A stretch of DNA of 34,180 nucleotides from Lysobacterales bacterium (GCA_026988115.1 JALSLV010000109.1:1-34180); one strand, 5' to 3'. Shown: positions 1 to 8,840, numbered from the stretch's first letter. Numbers and translations are program-made. Notes: a model not told the origin generated them from the sequence alone.

Positions 1-1
1 A

Positions 2-124
2 GAAAAATGGTTTCAAATTAAGCCTAAAATCTTTAAACAAAATCCTAGCCAATTTAAACAAAGGTTGTTAAGATTAAAGTCTTCTAACAAGATGGGTTTA
101 CATCAACAACGTTGTGAAACCTGA
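2..124 (+). CDS. Partial C-terminal end of an unrecognised gene
   Basis: An open frame enters from the left edge and ends at TGA 122-124, giving 40 residues rich in Lys, Gln and Leu (it includes KWFQIKPKIF and ends QQRCET). I do not recognise the family. Its basic composition would suit the tail of a nucleic-acid-binding or transposase protein, but that is a guess. A frame this short can also be open by chance, so this is a weak call. It is followed by about 70 bp of AT-rich DNA and then the first REP-like repeat cluster. Confidence 0.3.
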   Translation, partial: EKWFQIKPKIFKQNPSQFKQRLLRLKSSNKMGLHQQRCET

Positions 125-193
125 CACCTAATAATTATAATAATCCCTATTTTAGCATAAAACCAAATCAAATATTATTCATCCTTTTAAACT

Positions 194-296
194 GGTGCGC
201 TAAAGCACGCAACCCGTTGGAGCATCAAATAAAACTCATATCGGGTTGTGGACTTCAGTCCACCTTTTTAAACAGGTGCGCTAAAGCACACAACCC
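194..296. repeat. REP-like palindromic repeat cluster 1
   Basis: A B-type hairpin (GGTGCGCTAAAGCACGCAACCC) at 194-215 is followed by a linker containing AAATAAAACTCA and then a complete A+B unit at 243-296. In the A half, GTGGACT pairs with AGTCCAC. In the B half, GTGC pairs with GCAC. The outer GGGTTGT pairs with the terminal ACAACCC. The same family recurs six more times in the window, on both sides of the RAYT gene. Confidence 0.85.
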
Positions 297-310
297 AATG
301 GTATTTTAAC

Positions 311-3300
311 TTATTGTATTGAACACCCCTCTTCAAAACTATTTCTATAAATAAAATCACCATCATTTGCACAAACAATTTCAACATTGGTGACATCGTC
401 ACCAGCCAGTGTTGATGTGCCATTAACAACATTACAATTTTGCACGGGATTGTTCGATGGGGTTAATATTGTGACATCATAGGGACTTTGGTCAGCCAAT
501 GGTGCACTGAATACAAATGTTGTTTGATTGCACAAGACCAAATCATTGCCTAGGTTGTTTTGTAAAACCATGCCATTATCGTTAATCAAACCCGTAACTG
601 TACCACCAATAAAATAGGTGTTGGTGGTACAGGTGATATCGACGTTAGTTATGTCTGTACCAGTCACTGTTCCACTGGCATTAGCTAATACACAGGTTTG
701 GTTAGGTGATGTCGGTTGTGTGTTTAGGGTGACCAAATAGGTGCTTCCATTGATTAATTGATTAAAGAAATTATAAGTTCCATTGCCATTCAGTGACGCA
801 TTTTCTATGCCGTTAAGATTTATACTGACGCCTCCATTTAACCCAGTAACAGTCCCCCCAATTGCTGAAAACACATCAACCCGAATAATTTGATTAGCAA
901 TCGCAGTACCACCGTTATTGTCCGTAATCGTATAAGGAAAACTCACTGTACCAATAAAATTGGCATCCGGGACGAATTGGAAGCTACTCCCAAGAAAAAC
1001 CGTAACCACGCCATTGGGCACAGCAATATCTTGACTTGAGCCACCTGTTAATGCCACTCCATTTATGGATATTACCGACAAAGTATCACCATCAGGATCA
1101 GTGTCACCAGCCAGAGGAAACAATATCAAATTGCCATCGACTCTAACCGTATAATTATCATCAACAGCCAGAGGAAATCCAGTATTGTCTGCAAAATCAA
1201 TACCAACATTGCTACTAAATGGTGTGATAAATCCTGAGTTAATAACTTGCAAGGCTGTAGAGTTTGAAAAAGCAGCATCACTAAAGGAAAAGGTTAAGTC
1301 CAACACATCATTAAAGTTTTGGTGTGAAAGTGCATTGCCTGTTAGTGTTAATGTGGCTTGTGTTGCTGAGTTGTCAATGGTCAATACAGCTGTCAGTCCA
1401 GCGGGTAGATTGCCAATTGTGTATTGAGTTGAGGGTAAATCTACTGAGTTAACACTAAATGTCTCGCCTATTGTAGTAATGATGATTGGAGTTGAATTAT
1501 CTATCGAACCATCATTAATAACTGCCTCAGGATAAGACGCTGCGACTAAAGCATAAGTCAATTGTGGATTATCAATAAAATCAATGTTGGCAGCCGCAAT
1601 ATAAGCATTGCCAAGTCGAAACCCTGAATTGACAATGATGTCAGAATCACCATTGGTAAAAGCTCCATCATAAAATGTAAACGGGAAGTCGATGACATTA
1701 TTACTAACTTGGTGTGAAGTGGCTGTTCCTGAAAAAGTCAGCGTTGCTAATGTGCCCGTACTATCAATAGTAAGAATTGGGGTTAAACCAGCAGGCACTC
1801 TACCAATAGTATATAAACTCGCAGGCAAAACACCTGAACTTGTGGTGAAATGTCCCGTGGTTATATCGCTCGCTAAATTGATTGTTAATGGCGTTGTATT
1901 ATCAATTATTCCAATATTACTGGAGTTTTCATCATACTGACCAACGGTATAAGTTAGGGTGATGTTGTCATTAAAATCAAATTCAATATTTTGCATGAAA
2001 GGCGTAACGCTTCCTGAATTGACTACATTATTGGCATTATTATTGCTAAATGCCGCATCAGTAAAACTAAACGCAAGATTGGCAACTATATCATTCAGGT
2101 CTTGATGGTTTAAGGCAGTTCCTGTAAATGCCAGTGTTGCTGTGGTGGCAGAGACATCAATATTTAGCACCGCGCTTAAGCCATTAGGCATACCAGTGAT
2201 ACTGTATTGATCTGTAGGTAAAGCTGTACCACTGGTAGCAAATGTACCATTACTTAATTTAATCGCCAATGCTCTTGTGTTGTTGACAGTACCGTCATTG
2301 GCGGTTGTTTCTTGATAAATAGTCGGGCTTAAGTCGTATTGTTCAACCTTTCTACCAATTCCACCCATAATGTAAAGCGTACTGCCATCACCGTTGAATA
2401 TCATATTGGTTGGATCTAGTTCAATTGCTGAAAACCGAAAAGCAACACGGTCAAAAACTGCACTTGAAATATCATAAGCAATGGTTAAATTGTATTGATT
2501 AACATCATCGCCTTGATACCCCATAACATAGAGCTTACTGCCATCGTGATTAAAAAATATAGACTGTGGGCGTAATTCTTGTTCAGCGACATTTAATGCT
2601 GTTTGATTGAAACTGGCTGTCGAAATATCGTAGGGTATGGTCATATTGTATTGGCTAATATCGCCAAGATTACTATTTGTTATAATATTTGCTATAATAT
2701 AAAGTTGAGTCCCATCATTATTGAATAACATTGATCTTGGCGATGCTCCTTGTGCGGCGACATTCAACACAACACTACTAAAGGTGGCTGTTGAAATATC
2801 ATAGGCATTGCTTAAATCATACTGGTTTACATCAATTCCACTAATACCAAGAATATACAATTTATAGCCGTCATTACTAAAAAGCATAGAGACAGGTGTG
2901 ATTTCCTGATTAAATACATCTAAAACCTCTGCAACATATCGAGCTGTTGAAATATCATATACCCTTAAAAGATTGTATTGGACAACCTTTCTTTGTGCAT
3001 TTAACACGTAAAGTACACTGCCATCATTGTTAAAAAGCATATTGTATATGGAGCTACTAGATGGACCAAAATCAATGGCCGTACCACTATAAAGTGCAGA
3101 TGTTAGGTCAAGCTCTGGCGTTAAGATATAATCCAATCTATATTCATCCAAAAAATCAACAGCTGTATGAGTGCTAAAAGGCGAATTAATCCCCGAATTA
3201 ACAACATTAGCAGCGTCCCCACCCATAAAGGCTGCATCGGTAAAGGCAAAGGTTAAATCACTGATGTCGTTAATATCTTGATGATTAATGGCATTGCCTG

Positions 3301-4372
3301 TCAAACTTAATACCGCTTGAGTGCCACTGCCATCAATAGTAAGCACAGGCGTGAGGCCTGCGGGAACATTGCCAACACTGTACTGAGCAACCGGCAAGGC
3401 CCCCGAGCTGGTACTAAAGCTGTCACCAACCAAATTGATAATCAATGGACTTGAGTTATCAACCGAACCATCATTGCCAAGTGTTTCTGCGTAGATGGTC
3501 TGGTTTATATCGAATTGATTAATATTGCCACCACTGCCAGAATTGGACACATAGAGCTTGCTGCCATCCTTATTAAAAGATATCGCCAGTGGAGTGATGG
3601 CTGCTGGAGTTAAATCAAGTGCAACTTGTCCATAGCTAGCGCTTGTTAAATCATAGGCTGTTGCCACATCAAATTGATGAATGGAGTTGACGACATCTGT
3701 AACATAAAGTTTTGTTCCATCACCATTAAACCCCATTGTAGTAGGTATGCCAATAATACCAGTGAATGTAATAACCGTTGCACCTTCTATGGCTGTTTGT
3801 ATATCATAAGCCGTACTTAGGTTGTATTGTTTGATATTTTTGGATGTTGGATCCATCACATAAAGAACCGTTCCATCCCCGTTATAAACCATGTCGATAT
3901 TATTTGTAGCTATAATAGTAGCATATGGGAAAAACCCTATAGGTTCTGCCGTGGCAATATCATAAGCCGTTGTCAGCAGATGTTGCCAAATGTAACCATC
4001 ATTTGTCAGAACATAAAGCCTGGTGCCATCACCGTTATACAGCAAAGTTTGTATATTATGTACCCCTGCTTGTGACTCAATAAAGGCCACTTGGTTAAAA
4101 GTGGCAGTGGAGACATCAAAAGCAGAGGTCAGGTCGTATTGATTGATGTTATTGTTATCCCAACCTGTTACATAAAGCGTGCTGCCATCATCGTTAAAAA
4201 GCATGGCAAATGGCCGGCTTTCCTGTGCCGATACATCCAGCACCGAGCTATTAAAACTGGCAATAGCAATATCATAAGGTTTATCCACTACATAATTTAA
4301 AGATTGAGCTTGTAAAAATGTACTGAATAAAAAGAGTACCGTAAAGACCGTGATTTTAATTGTGTTTTTCAT
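311..4372 (-). CDS. Exported modular protein: beta-propeller and Ig-like blocks
   Basis: A 1353-residue protein with a clear signal peptide (residues 1-23, ending LQAQ). Residues about 25-290 and 413-685 each hold about five repeats of roughly 53 residues, with a core like FNxDGxxLYVxxxxxxxVxQYDLxxAYDISTA. This is a propeller of the LVIVD/YVTN type. About 115-residue Ig-like repeats (marks: NDGSVDNS, LPxxQYxIGxxPAGL, LTIDxSxTxATLxxTG, FSFxDAAF) follow the first propeller (about 292-410) and come three in a row after the second (about 686-1060). Next are a cadherin-like block with DDNYTV and DTDPDGDTLSV, then two repeats starting IGGTVTGL. The C-terminus is DFIYRNSFEEGCSIQ. Probably a secreted or surface protein; the ligand is unknown. 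It is monocistronic and ends just beside a REP cluster. Confidence 0.85.
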   Translation of the reverse strand: MKNTIKITVFTVLFLFSTFLQAQSLNYVVDKPYDIAIASFNSSVLDVSAQESRPFAMLFNDDGSTLYVTGWDNNNINQYDLTSAFDVSTATFNQVAFIESQAGVHNIQTLLYNGDGTRLYVLTNDGYIWQHLLTTAYDIATAEPIGFFPYATIIATNNIDMVYNGDGTVLYVMDPTSKNIKQYNLSTAYDIQTAIEGATVITFTGIIGIPTTMGFNGDGTKLYVTDVVNSIHQFDVATAYDLTSASYGQVALDLTPAAITPLAISFNKDGSKLYVSNSGSGGNINQFDINQTIYAETLGNDGSVDNSSPLIINLVGDSFSTSSGALPVAQYSVGNVPAGLTPVLTIDGSGTQAVLSLTGNAINHQDINDISDLTFAFTDAAFMGGDAANVVNSGINSPFSTHTAVDFLDEYRLDYILTPELDLTSALYSGTAIDFGPSSSSIYNMLFNNDGSVLYVLNAQRKVVQYNLLRVYDISTARYVAEVLDVFNQEITPVSMLFSNDGYKLYILGISGIDVNQYDLSNAYDISTATFSSVVLNVAAQGASPRSMLFNNDGTQLYIIANIITNSNLGDISQYNMTIPYDISTASFNQTALNVAEQELRPQSIFFNHDGSKLYVMGYQGDDVNQYNLTIAYDISSAVFDRVAFRFSAIELDPTNMIFNGDGSTLYIMGGIGRKVEQYDLSPTIYQETTANDGTVNNTRALAIKLSNGTFATSGTALPTDQYSITGMPNGLSAVLNIDVSATTATLAFTGTALNHQDLNDIVANLAFSFTDAAFSNNNANNVVNSGSVTPFMQNIEFDFNDNITLTYTVGQYDENSSNIGIIDNTTPLTINLASDITTGHFTTSSGVLPASLYTIGRVPAGLTPILTIDSTGTLATLTFSGTATSHQVSNNVIDFPFTFYDGAFTNGDSDIIVNSGFRLGNAYIAAANIDFIDNPQLTYALVAASYPEAVINDGSIDNSTPIIITTIGETFSVNSVDLPSTQYTIGNLPAGLTAVLTIDNSATQATLTLTGNALSHQNFNDVLDLTFSFSDAAFSNSTALQVINSGFITPFSSNVGIDFADNTGFPLAVDDNYTVRVDGNLILFPLAGDTDPDGDTLSVISINGVALTGGSSQDIAVPNGVVTVFLGSSFQFVPDANFIGTVSFPYTITDNNGGTAIANQIIRVDVFSAIGGTVTGLNGGVSINLNGIENASLNGNGTYNFFNQLINGSTYLVTLNTQPTSPNQTCVLANASGTVTGTDITNVDITCTTNTYFIGGTVTGLINDNGMVLQNNLGNDLVLCNQTTFVFSAPLADQSPYDVTILTPSNNPVQNCNVVNGTSTLAGDDVTNVEIVCANDGDFIYRNSFEEGCSIQ

Positions 4373-4456
4373 AGGAATTATTTAAAAGTAATTACCTCTA
4401 TAAGCGAGATTGAAAGCAAAACCCCTCATTTAATTTTGATTTTTTTAAGGTTTATT

Positions 4457-4560
4457 GGGTAGTGGACTTCAGTCCACCCTTAAAAAAGTAGGCTAAAGCC
4501 AACAACCCAGCCAAGTTATCAAATAAAACTCACACTGGGTTGTTGACTTTAGTCAACCTT
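4457..4560. repeat. REP-like palindromic repeat cluster 2 (upstream of RAYT)
   Basis: An A+B unit at 4457-4508 (GTGGACT/AGTCCAC, then GTAGGCT with a decayed right arm) is followed by the conserved linker AAATAAAACTCA and a second A unit at 4537-4558. In that A unit the stem has changed on both arms to GTTGACT/AGTCAAC, so pairing is kept. This A unit also supplies the apparent -35 box of the RAYT gene. Confidence 0.85.
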
Positions 4561-4570
4561 AGGCTATGAT
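4543..4570 (+). promoter_or_regulatory. Putative promoter of the RAYT gene inside a REP unit
   Basis: TTGACT at 4543-4548 and TATGAT at 4565-4570 are separated by 16 bp. The -10 box ends 8 nt before the ATG at 4579, so the transcript would be almost leaderless. The -35 box is the left arm of a REP hairpin. Inferred from consensus match only. Confidence 0.5.
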
Positions 4571-4578
4571 ACAAAACC

Positions 4579-5091
4579 ATGAGAAAACAACTCTTCCACT
4601 ACAGCCAACTCAATAGCTACCAATTCGTCACCTTCCGCACACAAGCCAGTATCGATGATTTTCTCATCCGAATGAAAGACTCACCATTAGATGAATCACA
4701 AAAACAATTGGCAATGGACAAATACATAGATACATCCAACAAAGGACGATTATTAAACAATGAAGTAATCAAATTGGTTATAGATTATTGCAAAAGCCTA
4801 GAACCTAAGTTTTACTCATTAATTTGCCTTAGCGTTATGCCCAATCACCTGCATATACTCTTTGAACAAAAACAAAACATGAGCACAATCATGCAACAAC
4901 TCAAAGGCGGTCTTTCATTCAAAATCAATCAACACTTAAAACTAAAAGGCAATTTATGGGAACGCAACTATTTTGATAAAGCCATACGAAATGAAAAACA
5001 CCTGCAAGTGACCTATAATTATATCAAAAACAACGCTAGTAAAGCCAAGCTAACAGATGCTGACCAACGGTTTTATAGTATTTACGAATAA
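4579..5091 (+). CDS. REP-associated tyrosine transposase (RAYT, Y1_Tnp/IS200-like)
   Basis: A 170-residue protein of the Y1/HUH transposase family. The HUH pair is visible in MPNHLHILFEQ (about residue 90). The core ends with TYNYIKNNASKAKL, which corresponds to the region of RAYTs carrying the catalytic tyrosine. RAYTs are single-copy, domesticated relatives of IS200/IS605 that nick and process REP palindromes. The gene is flanked within 20 bp upstream and 11 bp downstream by REP-like units, the typical layout of a REPtron. There is no Shine-Dalgarno sequence, and the start fits a near-leaderless transcript. The family call is strong. That it acts on these particular repeats is inferred from position. 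Confidence 0.88.
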   Translation: MRKQLFHYSQLNSYQFVTFRTQASIDDFLIRMKDSPLDESQKQLAMDKYIDTSNKGRLLNNEVIKLVIDYCKSLEPKFYSLICLSVMPNHLHILFEQKQNMSTIMQQLKGGLSFKINQHLKLKGNLWERNYFDKAIRNEKHLQVTYNYIKNNASKAKLTDADQRFYSIYE

Positions 5092-5101
5092 AACTCATAT
5101 T

Positions 5102-5218
5102 GGGTAGTGGACTTCAGTCTATTCTTTTAAAGGGTAGGCTGAAGCCTACAACCCAACCACATATTGGGTTGTGGACTTCAGTCCACCTATTTAACAGATG
5201 AGCTTAAGCACACAACCC
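5102..5218. repeat. REP-like palindromic repeat cluster 3 (downstream of RAYT)
   Basis: Two A+B units lie head to tail: 5102-5154 (left hairpin decayed to GTCTAT on its right arm, right hairpin GTAGGCTGAAGCCTAC perfect) and 5166-5218 (left hairpin perfect, right one decayed). With cluster 2 they bracket the transposase gene. Confidence 0.85.
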
Positions 5219-5243
5219 AATCAACAAACATTGATAGCAAAAA

Positions 5244-5272
5244 TTGACATCAATACAATTCCAGATTAAAAT
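5244..5272 (+). promoter_or_regulatory. Strong sigma-70 promoter of parD
   Basis: A perfect -35 box TTGACA at 5244-5249 and TAAAAT at 5267-5272 are separated by exactly 17 bp. The predicted start is about 20 nt before the parD ATG at 5300. Read directly from the sequence; activity is not shown. Confidence 0.7.
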
Positions 5273-5299
5273 AATACAAAACACTTTTGGATTACCACA

Positions 5300-5548
5300 A
5301 TGAATTTTAGTCTAACCCCACAACTCGAACATTTTGTGCGAGAATATGCTGCAACTGGTGATTACAACAATGCCAGTGAAGTGGTGCGTGAAGCACTGCG
5401 TTTGTTTAAACGTACGGAAGAAGAACGTCATTTAAAACTCAAAAAATTACGCCAAGTCATTAATAAAGGTGATGATGCCATAAAGAAAGATGAAGTGACA
5501 GATATTTCTTCAATCAAAGAGCTGGATGATTTTTTTGAAAAGCTTTAA
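5300..5548 (+). CDS. parD: ParD-family ribbon-helix-helix antitoxin
   Basis: An 82-residue protein of normal ParD length. The N-terminal ribbon-helix-helix is visible as MNFSLTPQLEHFVREYAATG followed by NNASEVVREALRLF, the DNA-binding and dimerisation part. The acidic C-terminal half (KELDDFFEKL) is the usual toxin-wrapping segment. In the family, ParD binds its own promoter and neutralises the gyrase-targeting toxin ParE. Here the ParE partner downstream is broken, so this is an orphan antitoxin. It may survive as a promoter-bound repressor or as protection against related ParE toxins. It has a strong promoter of its own and lies between RAYT and the defence island. Confidence 0.88.
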   Translation: MNFSLTPQLEHFVREYAATGDYNNASEVVREALRLFKRTEEERHLKLKKLRQVINKGDDAIKKDEVTDISSIKELDDFFEKL

Positions 5549-5726
5549 GTACAAGCCAAAGTGACAATGAATTTCTACCGATTTCTCAAGTTCGTGATGA
5601 TGTAGATAATGGGTTGTTGTCATACAGGATTGGTAAACACGTGGTCTATTACTGTGAAACTAAGCAAGAATATTCAATCATCCGAATTTTGCATTCACAA
5701 ATGGATCCTGAGAAACATTTAACATA
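5526..5726 (+). pseudogene. parE: ParE toxin remnant (internal deletion and frameshift)
   Basis: An ATG at 5526, overlapping the end of parD as usual for parDE, begins MIFLKSFKYKPK and then hits TGA at 5562-5564. In another frame from about 5551 the C-terminal part of ParE continues: FLPISQVRDDVDNGLLSYRIG, then HVVYYCE, IIRILHSQMDPEKHLT and a stop at 5724-5726. The Y-R-I-G and I-I-R-I-L-H-xx-M-D marks are characteristic of ParE. About 30 to 40 central residues are missing compared with the usual length of about 95, so active toxin is not expected. Confidence 0.82.
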
Positions 5727-5774
5727 AATAATATCTTCACTATTAGGATTTAGGTGTTAGACAACTTTTTAAAA

Positions 5775-5932
5775 GTAGGCTAAAGCACACAACCCCGCAA
5801 CATACTGGGTAGTGGACTTCAGTCCACTCTTTTAAAAAAACAGGCCTAACCCTACAACCCGAATGATAAATTACCAAAATCCATGTTTTGATATTATTTA
5901 GTATTAGAATCACCTAGAATAAATAACCATGC
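5775..5932. repeat. Left direct repeat bounding the defence island (REP cluster 4 plus sigma-gene leader copy)
   Basis: REP units at 5775-5860 (B, A and a decayed B) are followed by 58 bp (5875-5932) that match 15942-15999 at 53 of 58 positions with no gap. The match runs through the start codon region: ATGC here corresponds to the ATGC that opens the sigma factor at 15996. After the ATG the two copies diverge and the left one stops within nine codons. With the REP part the duplicated block is about 157 bp. Confidence 0.85.
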
Positions 5933-5950
5933 AAAATACCAACATTAAGG

Positions 5951-5956
5951 TATAAT
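5951..5956 (+). promoter_or_regulatory. Putative -10 box of the defence operon
   Basis: TATAAT at 5951-5956, about 34 bp before the hsdM ATG. No convincing -35 box is at the right distance. It lies immediately downstream of the left direct repeat, so any upstream promoter element would fall in the duplicated leader. Confidence 0.4.
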
Positions 5957-5989
5957 CAAATTCCTAACTAAAAAGAACAAAAAAGAACC

Positions 5990-7510
5990 ATGGCAAAAGA
6001 CAATAACAACTTTGAAGCGGCACTGTTCAAGACTGCGGATAAACTCAGAAAAAACATAGATGCCGCCGAATATAAAAATGTGGTATTGGGTCTGATCTTT
6101 CTCAAATATATTTCCGATTCATTTCAAGAGCTGTACCAACAACTGCAACAAGACGAATATTCAGACCCAGAGGACAGGGATGAATACATTGCCGAAAACA
6201 TCTTTTTTGTCTCAAAGGATGCACGTTGGTCAAACCTGCAAGCCCAAGCCAAATCAGCCGATATTGGTATCGTCATTGATGCCGCAATGGATGCCATCGA
6301 AAAAGAAAACAAAGCCCTCAAAAATGTCTTGCCCAAGGTTTTTGCCAAGCCCAATTTAGATAAAGCCTCACTGGGGCAATTGATTGATGTCATCTCCAAT
6401 ATTGAACTCAAAGCCGTCAACGAACACTCAAAAGACTTGCTGGGACGTGTGTATGAATACTTTTTGGGGGAATTCGCCAATGCCGAAGGCAAAAAAGGCG
6501 GGCAATTCTACACCCCCAAATCAATCGTCAAATTAATGGTCGAAATCATCCAACCCTACAAAGGCAGAGTCTATGACCCAGCCTGTGGCAGTGGTGGCAT
6601 GTTTGTTATGAGTGAAAAATTTGTCGAAGAGCATCAAGGCAATATCCAAGACATCACCATCTACGGGCAAGAGTCCAACCAAACCACTTGGAAACTATCA
6701 CGGATGAATCTGGCCATTCGCAACATCAACTCAGAGTTTGTTGCATGGAACACCGAAGGCAGTTTTTTAAGAGATGCACACCCCGACCTCAAAGCCGATT
6801 ACATCCTGGCAAACCCACCCTTCAACCAATCCGAATGGGGACAAGACATCTTGACCGAAGACAGCCGTTGGAAATATGGACTACCGCCAGCAGGCAATGC
6901 CAATTTTGCATGGATGCAACACATGCTTTATCATCTGGCACCCAATGGCGTGATGGCAACCGTATTGGCCAATGGCAGCCTCAGCTCCAACACCTCTGGG
7001 GAAGGCGAGATACGCAAAAACATCCTCAAAGCAGACTTGGTCGATTGCATTGTTGCACTGCCCAAGCAGCTTTTTTACAACACAGGTATCCCAGCCACCA
7101 TTTGGATACTACGCCGAGGTCGCAACCAACGCCAAGGCGAAACCCTATTTATTGATGCTTCAGAAATGGGCTTTATGAAAGACCGCGTACACCGCGAATT
7201 TGCCCCCGCAGACATAGAAAAAATACAACAAACCTACCACAATTGGCGAAACAACAAAGAACTTCAAAATAACAAATATGAAGACATCAAAGGCTACTGC
7301 AAATCTGCCAAACTGCCAGAAATAGAAAAACACGCCTTTGTACTCACCCCAGGTCGTTATGTCGGCATCCCCGATGAAATTGATGACGGCATCCCATTTG
7401 CAGACAAGATGCATGATCTACTAACCACTTTATCCGAGCAAATAAACCAAGAACAACAACTGAATAAAAACCTGCAACAACAACTGGCAAAGATTGGTTT
7501 TAAACTATGA
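5990..7510 (+). CDS. hsdM: Type I restriction-modification DNA methyltransferase, M subunit
   Basis: A 506-residue N6-adenine methyltransferase of normal HsdM length. The N-terminal helical domain opens with FEAALFKTADKLRKNIDAAE and VVLGLIFLKYISD. The SAM-binding motif I is DPACGSGG at about 196-203, and the catalytic NPPF lies at about 275-278. QFYTP at about 172 is a further family mark. The C-terminus is coiled coil (LSEQINQEQQLNKNLQQQL), the contact region with HsdS. HsdM2-HsdS methylates the recognition site; with HsdR it forms the restriction complex. It is the first gene of the operon, and hsdS starts 49 bp downstream. Confidence 0.97.
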   Translation: MAKDNNNFEAALFKTADKLRKNIDAAEYKNVVLGLIFLKYISDSFQELYQQLQQDEYSDPEDRDEYIAENIFFVSKDARWSNLQAQAKSADIGIVIDAAMDAIEKENKALKNVLPKVFAKPNLDKASLGQLIDVISNIELKAVNEHSKDLLGRVYEYFLGEFANAEGKKGGQFYTPKSIVKLMVEIIQPYKGRVYDPACGSGGMFVMSEKFVEEHQGNIQDITIYGQESNQTTWKLSRMNLAIRNINSEFVAWNTEGSFLRDAHPDLKADYILANPPFNQSEWGQDILTEDSRWKYGLPPAGNANFAWMQHMLYHLAPNGVMATVLANGSLSSNTSGEGEIRKNILKADLVDCIVALPKQLFYNTGIPATIWILRRGRNQRQGETLFIDASEMGFMKDRVHREFAPADIEKIQQTYHNWRNNKELQNNKYEDIKGYCKSAKLPEIEKHAFVLTPGRYVGIPDEIDDGIPFADKMHDLLTTLSEQINQEQQLNKNLQQQLAKIGFKL

Positions 7511-7559
7511 GAAACCAAGCCCAATATAAAGCACATCTAAACCAGTTTGGAGAATCATT

Positions 7560-8801
7560 GTGAGTGATTTGCCAGATGGGTGGGTTGAAGTTAATTTGAC
7601 GGATGTAATTCATACAGCCAATACAGGGTTGGATGCGATTAAGAGAGCTCCAATAGTACTAGAAGATACAGGTGTTAAATGCTTTAGAATTCAGGATGCG
7701 TCACAAACCAAAAGCTATGATAAGTGGGGATTTACGAAAGTTGAACAAAAAAATTATGATAAATTTAAGTTATTGGAAGGAGATATATTGATTGCAAGGA
7801 CTGGAAATTCTATTGGAGTGAATTTTTTAGTTAAGAAAGATACAAAATCTGTTTTCAATAATGGACTTATTCGCTTGAGAACAAACAATAAAATTAGATA
7901 TGATTTTTTGTATAAAATAATTTCTTCAAAACTATTTCAAAGATATATTCAGTCTATTGCTTATGGAACATCAACACAACCTAATATGCAGATAAACGTG
8001 CTTTTGAGTTTTGACTTACGATTACCACCACTCCCAGAGCAAAAAGCCATAGCCAATATCCTCACAGCCTTCGATAAAAAAATAGCCCTACTACAAGCCC
8101 AAAACCAAACCCTAGAAACCCTCGCCCAAACGATTTTTAAGGAATGGTTTGTTGATTTTAATTACCCTGATGCCACCGGTGAAATGGTTGACAGTGAGCT
8201 TGGCAAGATTCCGCAAGGCTGGCAGGTTGGTCGATTAGGAGATGAGCTGGAAATAAAAAGAGGTGGGTCTCCAAGACCAATTAAAGATTTCATATCTGGC
8301 TCAGGTTATCGTTGGCTAAAAATTTCTGATGCATCAGCAACAAAATCTCCCTTTATATTTAAAATCAAAGAACATATTAAAAAAGAGGGTTTGAAAAAAA
8401 CTACATTATTAAAAGTGGGAGCATTGGTTCTTTCTAATAGTGCAACACCAGGAATACCCAAGTTCCTAGAGTTAGATAGTTGTATTCACGATGGGTGGCT
8501 ACATTTTCCTAGTAGTAATATTTTTCCATATCAATATTTATATTTATTCTTTAAAAATATAAGAAAATCATTAATACAACAAGGCAATGGAAGCGTATTT
8601 AAAAATCTTAAAACAGATATTTTAAAAAACTGGACTACCGTGATTCCTGACAAAAAGACATTGAAATCTTTTGATCAATTGATAATTCCAATCTTCGGAA
8701 AAATCAAAGACAACTCAAAACAGCTCAATAGTTTAACTAAAACAAGGAATATCCTATTGCCAAAGTTGATGAGTGGAAAACTGAGGCTTAAAAATGTTTA
8801 A
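7560..8801 (+). CDS. hsdS: Type I restriction-modification specificity subunit S
   Basis: A 413-residue HsdS with a GTG start preceded by GGAG at 7549-7552. The first target recognition domain covers about 1-150. The central conserved helix begins LPPLPEQKAIANILTAFDKK and ends FKEWFVDF (about 154-200). The second recognition domain (about 215-385) opens GKIPQGWQVGRLGD, and the distal conserved helix is LNSLTKTRNILLPKLMSGKL. The two recognition domains define the two halves of a bipartite target, which cannot be read from sequence alone. The recognition domains are visibly more AT-rich than the conserved helix between them, as expected if they were swapped in. Confidence 0.95.
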   Translation: MSDLPDGWVEVNLTDVIHTANTGLDAIKRAPIVLEDTGVKCFRIQDASQTKSYDKWGFTKVEQKNYDKFKLLEGDILIARTGNSIGVNFLVKKDTKSVFNNGLIRLRTNNKIRYDFLYKIISSKLFQRYIQSIAYGTSTQPNMQINVLLSFDLRLPPLPEQKAIANILTAFDKKIALLQAQNQTLETLAQTIFKEWFVDFNYPDATGEMVDSELGKIPQGWQVGRLGDELEIKRGGSPRPIKDFISGSGYRWLKISDASATKSPFIFKIKEHIKKEGLKKTTLLKVGALVLSNSATPGIPKFLELDSCIHDGWLHFPSSNIFPYQYLYLFFKNIRKSLIQQGNGSVFKNLKTDILKNWTTVIPDKKTLKSFDQLIIPIFGKIKDNSKQLNSLTKTRNILLPKLMSGKLRLKNV

Positions 8802-8840
8802 CATGAAATTTATCAAAAACAGTTGTTTGGAAATTCAAAA

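Noticed and set aside
194-296. Repeats in the first 16 kb as a CRISPR array
   Set aside because: Units are palindromic, unevenly spaced, scattered over 15 kb, joined by a conserved linker rather than unique spacers, and there are no cas genes.
1185-1940. Small plus-strand frames opposite the 1353-residue gene
   Set aside because: They lie fully inside a long gene with clear domains on the other strand and show no recognisable family or ribosome site.
6688-7155. 155-residue frame within hsdM
   Set aside because: A shadow of the hsdM coding sequence in another frame; hsdM motifs run through the same region.
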